From contig JAGTJL010000005.1 of assembly GCA_020746875.1 (NCBI GenBank), forward strand, positions 682,001-746,000: a stretch of DNA of 64,000 nucleotides. The letters are read 5' to 3'. Under the pieces are notes generated by a model, which saw only the letters and a list, made by a program, of their open reading frames with translations, did no database searches and was not told the DNA's origin. A program made the position numbers and the translations under genes. This stretch comes from Rhexocercosporidium sp. MPI-PUGE-AT-0058 (lineage: Eukaryota; Ascomycota; Leotiomycetes; Helotiales). This document shows positions 1 through 11,382 of the stretch, in pieces; position 1 is the stretch's first letter; every line of letters begins with the position of its first letter.

Positions 1-3000
1 TTAAGCTGCGCGAGGTTGGCAAGATGGCGAGGCAAAAGATTCGTGTGATCGTCCCCAGGAGAAGGCAACATGCTCTTGGCAACGGCGTACTTGCCTGGGC
101 CACAACCCTTGGGCATCTGCAAGATGGTGCCAGGGACCCCGTGACCGAGACCAATCTTATCGCAGTTGCTGTCAGCAGTGAAGTCAGTGCAGACCATCCG
201 GACCTTGTGTTCGCCCTCTGTGACGGCATCATGGCAGTCAAAGACGTCCCAGTGAGAGCCGTCGCGCTTGTCGAGGGAGACTTGAAGCTCCTCAGGGGAG
301 ACGAGGACTACGAACTGGAAAGCGGCCTCATTAGGGTCCGTATCGCCATCAGCAGATGACTTATCCGTCTCGAGAGTGAAGTCCGTATCAACGCCGCCTT
401 CGGGCGGGTGCTCGAAGAGATTCCCCAGCGGTACTGGGAGGAAAAGGGGCTCGCCGTCCGACTCGCAGCAGAAGGTACGGACGCGGTCGAGGTGGATACC
501 ACAGGTCTCGCTTCCACCAAAGTACGAGTCTGTGATCTGAACTGTCTTCATATCCGGGCAGTGCCCGTCAAAGCAATTACCAGGCTTGCCGTACCAAGCG
601 CAGTTCTTCCACTTATTGACTTCAGCTTTAGGGCAGCAGTATAGTTTTTTAGTATCGAGGTCGAGCGCGTCGAGAACCTGGAGCAGTACCTCACCGGTCA
701 GCGAGACGAGGGGCACGGCACGTCCGACGACCCTCAGGATGACGGATGCGATATCGTCCAGGATGTCGAGCACGGTACCCGAGAATGTCAATGGGAGCTC
801 GTCACTATGACACTGCTCAGCGACGCCGCGCCACTTGCAGATATTCTTTTCGCCCAGCGCGGCTTTGCAACAGTGCGCGAGCTGTCCATCCCAACAGTCC
901 TTGCCGCCGCCATACTTGCTCATGTGTGTCATGACCTCGTCGTCCTCACAGTGGCCATTGCAGAACTTGGTGTCACCGCCTCGCCAGTGGCACTCCTTGG
1001 GGTCAGGGGCTCCTGATAGCGGACAACAGAGCTCGCTCTTCTTATTTTTGCCGCACTTCTGGTCTGTGATCTTGATCTCGCCCGCCTGACAATGGTCGCC
1101 ACATCCGGTAACGTAACACATTTCGTTCGTGCCCGTCCAGTTCTCGTCCGACTTGTCAGTCGTCTTGAAGTCGCCTAGGGGCTTGGGGTCTAGCACCGCC
1201 GACAGCGCCGACATTTGGGCGTCGTCCTGGTCAATAGCCCAGATCAGGTACCCTCCTAGACCAAGCTTGCTGGCCAGGTCCTTCTTCTGCTTGAATGTGT
1301 CCTTGTCGTCGAACGATACCCACTGGTCACTATTCCAAGTAATATACTTTACGCCGGCGTCCTTGTCATGCACAGGCGTGAGCTTCTTGGTATCGATAAT
1401 CTCTTGGATCTCACGGTAACTGAGAATGCCCGATTCGCCACTACAGGCACCTTTGGTAGCCCCTCCCTTGAACAGACAGCCAGGCTTATTACATGACGGA
1501 TCGGCCAGTTGAAAGGCGCGCCCATAGAAGCCGAGACCCATGTTTAGCTTGCTGGCGGCCACATCGTTTCTCCAGAAAAGGTCAAATGCCAGGCTCATCT
1601 CTGTTAAGTTAGTATGGCCATAGATATGAGATCCGATTGGGTTATCGCGATCCCAAACTCCGTGGAGACTATTTTATAATTAGTATAGCTCGAGCATATT
1701 GAAATTGCCGAAGGGAGCAAAACATACTCGTACGACATGACGTTGACAAAGTCGGTATAGTCAACAGCCTTGAGGTCAAAGTGGCGAAGGTACCAAAAGC
1801 TGGTTGGGACCGTGAACGACACAATGTACTTCTTGGGTTGTTTCTTATTCTCGTCCTCAAGTTCCTTCAGAAACTGAGTAAAATTCTCGCCGTCCTCAGG
1901 GACACCGCCACGGTCGTCGGCTCCGGGATATTCCTGTTTGAAGAGAATTGTAAGCAAGCGCCTATGGCTACTTTGATCCAATCAACTTACCCAGTCAAAA
2001 TCAACACCATCAAATGCATATTGCCGAAGGAAAGACATTAGGTTCTGGATGAAGCGCGCACGAGTCTCCTTTGAGCCGACCATGTTGCTGAAGACCTTTT
2101 GTAGGGGACCGGGGTCGTTGTGCGTCCACCCACCAATAGCAATGATGGTTTTGAGGCCGGGGTTCTTCTTCTTGAGACTAGTGAAGTCCGTAAACAGCTT
2201 ATCTGGCAGACCGTCCATGCCAATGATATTGTACTCGTTCGGGGTGATGAAGGCGAAAGAGAAGTATAGATGAGTCAGAGAATTGACAGGAATATCGTCC
2301 AGGCCCATATCTTGACACGTAGAGTTGTGCCGCCAGGCCTCGTAGTATCCAATGACACGGTTGAGTTGGTCAGAAGCCTTGTTCTTAGGGCCTGGCTGGT
2401 CGCAGTTGGACTGACATCCACCAGTAGCTCCGTGGTCTTCCTTGTCGCAGAAGTCCTTTGTCATTCCACAGAAGCCCCATTTGCCACAACAGACATTGAG
2501 GGCACACTTCTGGCCTGGAACCTTAGCGTTTTTGCCGCACTCTGCTTTAGCTTCACAGTTAGACCAGCAAACCTCATTAGGAGAAATCCCTGAAGTGCCG
2601 CAGGCCCTAAAAGAAAGCTTCATTAGCATTAAGAAAATAATAATAATATCACTACGGATGAAAACAGAAATCTAGCAAAAGTCCGGGTGTGTAAGAGCAG
2701 ACTCACTCTTCGCCATAGTTGCATTGACCCGTCTTCTTGGGACAGCAAGCCTTATTCGCGCAGGGTCGATCAGGACCACACGAATAATCATCGCCACCAA
2801 CAACCTGTCTACCAAACAAGGAAGATAACTCGGTTTGTCCGATCAAGGACACGCCGGCATCAAGTGAAGCAGGCACGATTTCGTCGCCATCACGGGCGTG
2901 AAGTTGGCTGTCAGCACTGCAGACTGGTAGCTCATAGTTACGGCGGGCCTTGGCCGAGTAATCGAACGGTCTGATTAAGGTCAGTCATGGACTTGTTTAA

Positions 3001-3194
3001 AGTCAAGAGTTGACAAGGGTCAATATCTTTTGACTTTTATGGGCTACCTACGATACAGCGGCGCGACACGCGTTTGGGAGCTCAGGCAATACACCAGTAT
3101 CGTTGGGTCTTGCTGTGATAACAGCTGAGAGAGATGGAGTAATGAATGTATATAGAAGCACGCAACTCCATGAGAGCTGGGACCACCGCCCCAT
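1..3194 (-). CDS. Secreted killer-toxin-like GH18 chitinase with hevein-type chitin-binding region (5' part, runs off left edge)
   Basis: Five exons join in phase: 3194-3052, 2970-2707, 2606-1991, 1933-1728 and 1668-1. Introns are 81, 100, 57 and 59 bp, all GT-AG. The ATG at 3194 opens a hydrophobic signal-peptide-like N-terminus ending near VITARP. Residues about 115-195 are Cys-rich (DYSCGPDRPC, then CCGKWGFCG), a chitin-binding type 1 pattern. A GH18 domain follows with the complete catalytic motif DGVDFDWE; the acid Glu is about residue 342 and intron 3 splits the motif just before it. MSYDLHGVWD is restored across intron 4. After the barrel the open frame continues as a long Cys-rich region to base 1, giving about 965 residues in the window. 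This architecture matches subgroup C (killer-toxin alpha/beta-like) fungal chitinases, which hydrolyse chitin outside the cell. Those usually also carry LysM domains; I see none in the visible part. The 3' end is outside the window. Confidence 0.9.
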
Positions 3195-5106
3195 CTTGCC
3201 TGAAAGAGAGTGTTAGGAGCCGGCAAACGATATTTGAAAGAGTGTGGGCCCCAAAGAGAGAGAGGGGGGTGGATAAATGAGAATGGGAAAAGATATCTGA
3301 AAGAATGTGGGCTCTAAAGAGAGAGAAAGGGATGAAGGAATAAGAAATGAGAAAGAGTAAGTGCAAAGGCAACAAGCAAAGTTTGCTGGCCTTGTTAGTC
3401 TTAAAGGAAGCCAAAGGAGAAGGCAAGCCGTTCTCTATCTGACAGGAGGATGTTGTCCAAAAGGGGTAATAGCCCCACGTAAGGCAAAATGCGAAAACGC
3501 CGAGCCCGAGGCTGGTCCTTTGGAGTATGCAGACAAGGAGATTGAGTCGTGGGCTTTCTTCAACATACTCACTCTCCTGCTGCCGTCAATCCGCCTATCT
3601 CGCTTGTTTCCGTTTCCCTTTAGCCTTGATGCATGTCCCTGGAGATGATTTGATAGTACCTTGGCATCTGCTAGAAATGCAACCTTGCGGCTTACCTTGT
3701 GTAACTCAATTCATCGAAAGCGCACATGAAGGGGTTGTCATGTGTACAATATACAAAAGTACCAACCCCTCTTTGCAGCTTCCAGTTAGGAAAAGAGGCA
3801 CAGCATCAATCTCCATTCTAGTCATGACAGCGAGTATGGTCTATTCTCTTACTAACTCCACTTTTACAACCGGAAGAAGCTGCGCCTTTTACGTTATGTT
3901 TATCCTTGGTTTCGCTACTCTGGAGCCTGTAAATCAGAAGTCCTTCGGTGTGTGATATGTGATATTCAAAGCTTTAGTGGTTTCTCCCTCCTCTAATTGC
4001 TTGTAATGGTAGGGACTTTTGCAAGGGTTCGAGCAAGGGCAATGGAGGGGAGACTACAGGGGTATCCAACTAATTAAAATAGAGGTCACTCGACTCAGGA
4101 ATACTCCCCTCCCGTGCTGCCAAGTCATCACTACCGGAATAGCATATGAAGGGGGCTAGGCCAGACTTGGCGTCTCTATAGTACACTTACAGTAGCTGCT
4201 CCCTACGAGCTTAAGCTATGTAAAGCAAAAAAATGCTTTTTAGAAAATGTTATTAGGGTGGTTATTCTCGCTTAGTAGTAAGCGAAGATGCATTAACCCC
4301 TGTCTGGACAATTTTCAAATCGACCAGCAGCTTGCTCGAATTCTTGTAAAAGTCCCTACTGTTACAAGTAACTAGAGAGGAGGAAGATTGAAGATCTCGT
4401 TGTATGAACGCGGGTGGGGCACAGACACAGCTGACTTGTTTTGCATGCAGCAGCGCGAAATCAAGATTTTCAACGGATCCCTGCCCTGCACCAGTTAGGG
4501 GTCGAACCATTGTGCCCCTGGCAAACCCTGCGCTGCAGGAACTGGCGAAGGCTCATATAAGCTTATTGTAAGGTGCCCCTCCAGTGTGCATCATCCCTCG
4601 GCCCGGCCCGAAGGGTAGTACTGAAAGTTCTGAAAAGAGTTTTCAGAGATGGGATAATTAGTCCTTGGCCATGTCAGCCCCCTTTCTAGAGGCGGGGGCC
4701 GATAACCCGGTGTTGATGCCCCTTTAGGAAGGTCGATGTTTAGCCCTACTACACCCTCATGGCCCGATAGGCGATCCTTGACATGCGAATGTACTCTTCA
4801 GCATGGATTTGATCAGACGGTTAAGTCTTTTGTCTTGGACGCTGCGAAAAGAATTAGTTTTCGATGTCGCTTCTCTCTGAGCAATTTCCCGTTTGACTTG
4901 GGTTGCAGCTCTAATGTTCCCGTCCGTTTAAGACTCTTTGATCTCCATATCTCTCTAGAGCCGCCTGTCACTCCTTGTGTCTGCGTAGATACTGTACTCT
5001 CTTCCTCCCCCTCTTTCTCCCCCCTTTGGATGTGTGTGTGTTATCCCTCACTCTTTTACTATTCACTCTTTTGCTCTTGGTGAGAAAGGCAAGACCGTCC
5101 ATCACA
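3195..5106. promoter_or_regulatory. Shared divergent promoter region between chitinase and LysM genes
   Basis: The two start codons face away from each other across 1.9 kb, so this stretch must hold both promoters. On the chitinase side the coding strand is pyrimidine-rich (CTCTCT tracts) and contains a duplicated block at 3229-3355. On the LysM side CT-rich tracts lie at about 4993-5028 and 5046-5080. ORFs here have no recognisable domain. I see no TATA box or binding site I would defend. Confidence 0.55.
3229..3355. repeat. Imperfect tandem duplication of a ~63-bp block upstream of the chitinase
   Basis: Copy 1 (3229-3291) and copy 2 (3292-3355) both begin GATATYTGAAAGARTGTGGG and continue with AAAGAGAGAGA, then a GA/AT-rich tail containing GAAATGAGAA or ATGAGAATGG. 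They diverge mainly in the second half. The block starts 35 bp upstream of the chitinase ATG, so it lies in its 5' UTR or core promoter. Confidence 0.7.
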
Positions 5107-7841
5107 ATGGTTGTCCTGCGGCGTTGCGTCGCCGGGCTTGGAGCCGCTCTTCTGAGCCTCAGCCTCCTCAGCCCAGCGCTCGCCATCAAGATGCTCTACG
5201 ACGACAGTCTTCCTGAAGATCTCCCTTCTGCGTGCTCCGCAGCCCTCATGGCCGATGTGGCCTGCGACGTCCTTGTTCCAAGTCTTCGCGCAGACTTCTT
5301 CTACCCGTCTGCTTCTCTAGATCGCATTTGCACCGCTGGCTGCGCGGCAGCACTCGAGTCGTGGGAGAGCTCGGTTCGGTCAGCTTGTGGCAAGGACGTT
5401 GTCATTCCTGCTGAATTTGACCTTCCCGCATCACCTATAGTGATTCCGACCACTCGTCGGTATATATACAGCTTCACATGTCTCAAAGAGAACAATGTCT
5501 TCTGTGGCCCTGTTGCGGCCTTGGCTTCTTTCTTCAGTGACCCTGGAGGTAAGTATTTCTTCTTCTGTTGCTCTACATGTACTCATAATCAGACCGGTCT
5601 ACGAGAGCGCGTTGTGCTAATGCTTGATTTCAAAACCTGCTAGTTTCCATCTTTAACTATATCAATGAAATCCCCCAGGGCACCACAAAGCCTGAGGACT
5701 GCGACCCGTGTCTCGCAGCCAGGTTGCGCATCCGATCTGGTTCGCCCTACTTTGACGGCCCCGTCGTGGCCAGCGAATCTCTTTATCAGAGCATGACGTC
5801 CAGCTGTGGCATCACTGGCAAGCCTGCCACTACTTCCACGATCGACTACTTTACCAGTCAACCAGAGCCTACAGAGGCAACCTGCAGTGGTACTACATAC
5901 CAGATCCAGGGCGGCGATGACTGCTACGGCATTTCCAAAGCCCAAGGCGTCGGCACTGCTTGGATGCTCTCTGACAACAACCTCGCTGCCTACTGCGCTG
6001 AATTTCCCGAGTCAGGAAGTCTGTGTATCACTAACACCTGCAAGACTGTCACGGTGGCAAAGAACACGACTTGTTCAGCAATAGCCACGTCTGCCGGCAT
6101 CAGCGAGATGCAGCTGCTGGCTTGGAATCCCGTCATCAACCCCGTCTGCTCCAATCTCAACATGATGAACGGCACTACCCTCTGTATTGAACCTCCTGGA
6201 CCTAAACTGCCCCCGGCAGTGACAACAGGCATCCCTCCCTCAACGCCTACCACTGCTGCTCCCATTCCCGCAAATACAGCCGTGGGATCAGATAAGCCGT
6301 GCGGCCGCTGGTATGAGGTTGAGTCTGGCGATTATTGCAACCTGGTAACCCTCAAGTTTGCTATTTCGCTTTCGGACTTTTTGTTCTTGAACACTGGTAT
6401 CAATTCGAACTGCACAAACCTCTATGCTGCCGAAAGCTATTGTGTGCAGGCTGTCGGAGATATCAACACCTATCCCGGCCGGCCTGGACATGTCTCCTTC
6501 ACCATCGATCCCGCCGCCACCTTCACCGGCATTCCGTTCACAATGCTCCCTAATGCCACCATGACGCCGTACCCGCGACCCTCTCCACCCGCTCCCCTCG
6601 CGTCTGGTGTTCGGGACGACTGCGTGTACAACTTCAAAGGCGACGAGTATCAGTTCCCTGCTGATAAGCTCGGCTTCTGGAAAAGCAACTGCGAGATCGC
6701 CGCAACTCTCTATAATGTTGACTTTGTCGACTTCGCCGCCTGGAATTCGCTCAAGACCAGCGTCACAGACCCGGTGTGTGCCTTTGAAGTAGGCAAACGG
6801 TACTGTGGTGCGTGGGCACTACAGCCACAGCCTACTGTCACCGAGGCGCCTACACCCACCGCCACCGATGGCAGTCCCCAGCCGCCCGCGGCTACACACT
6901 CAGGCCAGCCCGCGGACTGTGATGGCTGGCATGTTGTTGTCAGTGGCGACTCATGCCAATCTGTTGCAGACGAGGCGAGTATATCCCTTGCCGACTTTTA
7001 CGCATGGAACCCGGCTGTCTCCACGGACTGCATAACCAACTTCTGGCTCGGACAGGCCTATTGTATTCACAGGGAAGGCCAGGGGATTAGTACTTCGTCT
7101 TCTACCGCCACAGTCACCAGTAGCACGGCAACAACGAAGCCGACCCCGCCTGCTCCTACACACAGTGGCCAGCCGGCTGACTGTAACAAGTGGGATGTCG
7201 TTCAGAGTGGCGATAGCTGCGGTTCGCTGGCCGCAGATAATAGCATTTCGGTCGACCAGTTCTACGCCTGGAACCCTGCCGTCTCTAAAGACTGTGTCAC
7301 TAATTTCTGGCTTGGCCAAGCATACTGTGTTGGGGTATCGTCTAGCTCGCCCGTCACGACGACAACAAAGGCATCATCATCATCGTCAGCAGCAAGCCAG
7401 CCGACGCCTCCGGCACCGACTCACACTGGCCAGCCAGCCAACTGCAACAAGTGGGATGTCGTCCAGAGTGGCGATAGTTGTGGTTCTATAGCGAGTGACA
7501 ACGGGATATCCGTGGATCAGTTCTATACCTGGAATCCGGCTGTCTCCAAAGACTGTGTAACGAATTTCTGGCTGGGGCAGGCATACTGCGTCGGCATCTC
7601 TAGCTCGTCACAGCCATCACCGACGACGACAGCTAAGGCCACGCCTCCGGCCCCAACACACACGGGTCAGCCCGCAAACTGTAGTAAATGGGATGTCGTC
7701 CAGAGTGGTGATAGTTGTGGTTCCATGGCGAGTGACAACGGGATATCCGTGGATCAGTTTTATAACTGGAACCCGGCTGTGAGTAGGGACTGTGTGACAA
7801 ACTTCTGGCTCGGACAGGCGTATTGCGTCGCTGTGTCTTGA
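5107..7841 (+). CDS. Secreted multi-LysM chitin-binding protein
   Basis: Two exons, 5107-5548 and 5644-7841, join across a 95-bp GT-AG intron (GTAAGT to CTAG) in phase 1, giving 879 residues. The ATG is followed by a clear signal peptide ending near ALAIKM. The N-terminal 190 residues are Cys-containing and not LysM-like. Then come two degenerate LysM-like segments (YQIQGGDDCYGIS, VTVAKNTTCSAIA), a better one (YEVESGDYCNLV), a decayed one, and four strong C-terminal modules of the form WDVVQSGDSCGS...WNPAVSKDC...FWLGQAYCV, separated by Ser/Thr/Pro linkers. LysM domains bind N-acetylglucosamine oligomers. There is no catalytic domain, so a role in binding chitin, shielding the hyphal wall or sequestering chitin fragments is inferred. 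It is divergent from the chitinase. Confidence 0.9.
6905..7841 (+). repeat. Four near-identical LysM modules encoded in tandem
   Basis: Modules begin near 6910, 7178, 7437 and 7672, with spacing of about 235-267 bp. The last three share long stretches of identical DNA around the GTGGGATGTCGT and AACTTCTGGCT-like segments. Each is preceded by a Pro/Thr linker containing THTGQPA or THSGQPA. The similarity at DNA level indicates recent internal duplication or gene conversion. Confidence 0.8.
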
Positions 7842-9065
7842 TAGTATAATTTACCTGTAATACCTGTGTAGAATAGTAATCATGTCTTACTAGAAGTCCC
7901 TCTCCTCATCGGCCTGTGTCGAAGGTAGTAGTTCTGTAGCCGTGATGTCTTGATTAGCTTAGTCACTATTTAGTGCACCGAGAATCTTGCCTATAATCTC
8001 CCTCGTACCTAGGTAATTCGAGTTGTTAGTACTATCTGTGGTAGGATCAAGCACGTCCTCTACAAGTTATACCGTTAATAAATCGGCTCGAGCAAGAGTA
8101 GCGAGGTGAGATCGCTGATTGCCGGTGAGCATATAGAGTCAGCCGTAACTTCCGTTAAGCGATTTTTCGCGAATCTAGACCCCCTTTCTTAATTATCAGC
8201 CACGAATATGTTACGCCACGTTAGGCCTTCAGAGAGTGTAAAAGTTGGAGAGTGGAGGCTCACGGGTAGATCGCAGAAGAACGCCAGTCCAATGCTATCA
8301 AGTTGCAGCACCAAGTATTATCCTCATGACTCTCCGTGCCCATTTGCCTTCATCCGACAGTCGATATGCGCCGTCTTGCGCACGTCTTCGAGCATTTTGT
8401 ATTCAAGTTTGGGAGCTATCAAGATTCCATTCCGATTTAGAACATACAATCTATCAACGTCATCTGCACTCGCATCATAAATATAACGCTCCTTGATGCC
8501 GTCAACCCTTCCATGGAGACAACCGAGCTGGTGGAGGCACTGAGGTGTCTTTACGCTACCGACTCTATCTCCCAGGATCGAATCTATCGCTTCTGTCTTT
8601 CCTCTCGCCTGTGGGAAGACTCCGTATCTGTTCTGTTTTGGAGTCGAATCGAGAAACTATGAAGAAGGGTTAGTTCCTGTTATATCTGGTTACTAGTGAT
8701 CCTTACTTGATTATGGGTACGCGGAAAATAAACTTACAGAGTCTACAGGCGCTAAAACAGTTTATTCCAAAGCAGTAGAGGAGATAATTGCATCTTGCGA
8801 ACGTCTTGTCAATTCAGTGTCACTTAATTTGTTTAGATTTTCAAGATCATGCATCTATTTTCTTTCATTGGTACTGCCGTGCTCTTTAATTTATCACCTT
8901 CTGTACCCTGTGTTGTTTTAAAACGCATCGAAAAACCGATCTTGCAGCATTATTTCATTTCGTAATCTCGCTTCTGATGAAAACAAAACAAATCTATCCT
9001 TACCCCTTTCCTGTACTCCAAGACCAGACACCCGTTAAGTATTACACTACTATTAAGTACTAAGC
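7842..9065. other. Intergenic, convergent 3' ends
   Basis: This lies between the 3' ends of the LysM gene (plus) and the membrane-protein gene (minus). Only short ORFs without recognisable similarity occur. I see no RNA gene or repeat. Confidence 0.6.
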
Positions 9066-10670
9066 TCAAGGAGTCCCATCTCGCTCTCTAGCTCTCCGTT
9101 CTTCCCTTGCATTCTTCATGGTTTCCAACCGTTGCGCCCTCTCCTCATCCTGCCTCCGTTGCACGTACTCCGAAGACGACTCATTCCACTCTCTTGGGCT
9201 CGCCGATGTGTTTATAAAAACTGCCGCCATTGTTATGTTGGTCGTTATGTTGGTGGTTGTGGTGAAAGTAGGAGGAGGCGTGGTTGAAGGTCCTGCCGAG
9301 GGTGCGGTGGAAGGTCCTGCGGGACGATCGGATGCAACATAAGGCGGCGGCGGTCTCTCATCCATGGTGATGGTCGGAATGTCCTGAGTATCATGGTTCC
9401 CTGCATCAGAAGTGTTTTTCGAAGAACCTCCCGCCTTAGTGTCCGGCACCAACAACCCCTCCTCTGATCTCCTCGCCTGCAACTCCCCCGCATCAGAATT
9501 GCTCTTCCTCTTCATCCATCTCGCAAACCAAGATGCAAGCCCAGTTCCCTTTACCCTGTTCGCTTCCTCTCTATTCCCCACCTCATCTACTATCACAACA
9601 TCAGCACGCTCACCCTCAACCGCCGCTGTTCTTCCAAGCTTCCAACCAAGCTTCTTCTCAATCCATAGCCCCGTCCTGGTTGGCCCACCCACCGCCCGCT
9701 TACTCCCTACCGTCCTCCTCAGCCACAGCAAAAACCGATCTGGCGGCGTATACCCAAGCTTGCCCCTCAGCTTCCCCCTCCACCACTTCCACCCCACAAA
9801 CGCAAACGCGAGTGACACCCCCAAAAACGCTCCTAACAGGCCTGGTCCCGGCCCGGATGAGAAACTTGACTTAGACGCTGGATGTGCAGCTGCAGAAGCT
9901 GATGCCGATGCCGCCGCAGCAGAAGCAGCCATAGTTTCATCGAGGTCAGGGAAATAGCCTGTTTCCCACATCACCACGATGCCAGTCGCGCGAACTATGC
10001 GACCGGTTGAGGAGCCGCCGGCGCTGGCGAACCAGTCTTTGACCGGAAGGGTGGTAAGACTGCCGCTCGCCATGGCCGTCACGGGCTCGTAGATGGTCGC
10101 CACGTCGTATTCGCCGTATGAGGTTTGGACGGCGGTGGTGGTCTTTGTTTTGGTGGGGATTTCGAAGCCACAATCGGAAGTTGGTCGTGCCTTGTGGCCT
10201 CGGCCTCCACCCCCTCCACCGCGTTTGTGCAGATTGGGCGAGGCAGGTAAGGTAGGACAGCAGTATGCCATAGTGTGGTTGGCGGGGATGGAGCTCACTG
10301 TTGACATTAGACGCACGTCCCAGCCATCCGGACATCGAGCCGGGTAGAAGTAGGCGGATATTTGGGGCAGCCAGGACGTGAATGTCATAGTGGTTGAAGA
10401 ATAGGGCGTTGCTGTCGGTCCGTAGGTGATAGTCTGGATGGAGTTGAGGATGGTAGTTGTGGGCTTGGGGAAGAGCGAGGGGAAGCAGGCGGGTGCAAGG
10501 GTGGGATCGTAGAAGACGAGGTGCGGTAGGCGAGAAGCAGAAACGGTTGCTGTGGCCAGGGGAGCTTCCGTGGAGATGGTGAGATAGTTGCATGAGGCTG
10601 GTGGTGTGAAGATGGAGGTGAGGGGGCCGACATTCGACCATGTCGAGGAGGGGAGTAGTTGGATCGCCAT
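9066..10670 (-). CDS. Fungal single-pass membrane protein, uncharacterised
   Basis: One open frame of 534 residues from the ATG at 10670; the frame extends upstream only with a TTG, so 10670 is preferred. The N-terminal half has PLTSIFTPPASC near residue 20 and CPDGWDV...YCCP near residue 140. Many Pezizomycotina membrane proteins share this pattern of an extracellular Cys-containing domain. A Ser/Ala-rich stretch precedes one hydrophobic helix (GLLGAFLGVSLAFAFVGW, about residue 275), followed by basic residues and a long polar cytoplasmic tail with Pro-rich and Arg/Glu-rich ends. There is no clear cleavable signal peptide. The topology suggests a surface anchor or sensor; the function is not known to me. 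No intron is needed. Confidence 0.75.
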   Translation of the reverse strand: MAIQLLPSSTWSNVGPLTSIFTPPASCNYLTISTEAPLATATVSASRLPHLVFYDPTLAPACFPSLFPKPTTTILNSIQTITYGPTATPYSSTTMTFTSWLPQISAYFYPARCPDGWDVRLMSTVSSIPANHTMAYCCPTLPASPNLHKRGGGGGGRGHKARPTSDCGFEIPTKTKTTTAVQTSYGEYDVATIYEPVTAMASGSLTTLPVKDWFASAGGSSTGRIVRATGIVVMWETGYFPDLDETMAASAAAASASASAAAHPASKSSFSSGPGPGLLGAFLGVSLAFAFVGWKWWRGKLRGKLGYTPPDRFLLWLRRTVGSKRAVGGPTRTGLWIEKKLGWKLGRTAAVEGERADVVIVDEVGNREEANRVKGTGLASWFARWMKRKSNSDAGELQARRSEEGLLVPDTKAGGSSKNTSDAGNHDTQDIPTITMDERPPPPYVASDRPAGPSTAPSAGPSTTPPPTFTTTTNITTNITMAAVFINTSASPREWNESSSEYVQRRQDEERAQRLETMKNAREERRARERDGTP

Positions 10671-11382
10671 GGTGTTTTGGGTGAGTGTTACCAGGAAGGA
10701 TTTATTTTGATCGAAACCAGACAGACAGACAGTCGCTTTTGTCTGTCCAAGTAGCCGTACCTCACCCAACCCTCGCTCGATTCCGGAACCTCTACCTACC
10801 TAGCCAAACGAATCCAGAAGAAATGCTTCTGTCGATATGTGGTATGCTGGCTACCTATGGAAGCTCCATTCCGAAGTATATATAACACGCGCCAAGTTTT
10901 CTTACAAGGCTGAACAATATCATGCCGCGGAGAAAGCTCACATTCAACGCACAATACAACTGCGCAACCAACATATCTAAACGCCACAGGCTGTGCGCAG
11001 CAACAGAAGCGTGGTCGTGCAAGCCACTGGACCTTAAAATTGCCGCTTTGGGACAGCTGAACTTCGTATGGGGTAAATTGCCGGGGTGCTGCATGTGCGC
11101 CATGTGGAATGGAAAGGGGCTGTATGGAAGAAATGTGAAACCTTTAAACTATGCTCATCGCCGTTTCGCGATGATTGGCCTTACCCTCTGTTTTCACGCC
11201 CCGCGAGGCAGTGTTTGGTTGCTTAATGAGACGTGTATTTCGTGTGGTAAGCATCCTCTGCCCTTCCAATTTGCAACGCCTATAGCAAATCGTCATGACT
11301 CTTGTCTGCTAGTCTACGAAGCTAATTCAGGTCAAGTTTCCACGGACTGAAAATTAACGAAGAAGCTTACCCAGGAGACAAC
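10671..11382. other. Intergenic, nothing supported
   Basis: It holds the 5' region of the membrane-protein gene and an ATG-initiated 142-codon plus-strand ORF (10922-11350) with no recognisable domain, which I do not accept as a gene. Confidence 0.5.

Noticed and set aside
4470..4540. A TTCGA-containing loop resembling a tRNA T-arm on the minus strand (GGTTCGACCCC).
   Set aside because: No acceptor stem, D-arm or anticodon arm can be drawn around it.
9412..9957. Plus-strand ORF of 181 codons.
   Set aside because: It is antisense to the membrane-protein CDS, low in complexity (Ser/Pro/Ala) and explained by the codon bias of the other strand.
10922..11350. ATG-initiated plus-strand ORF of 142 codons.
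   Set aside because: No domain, no signal peptide and no spliceable continuation. It looks like chance in intergenic sequence.
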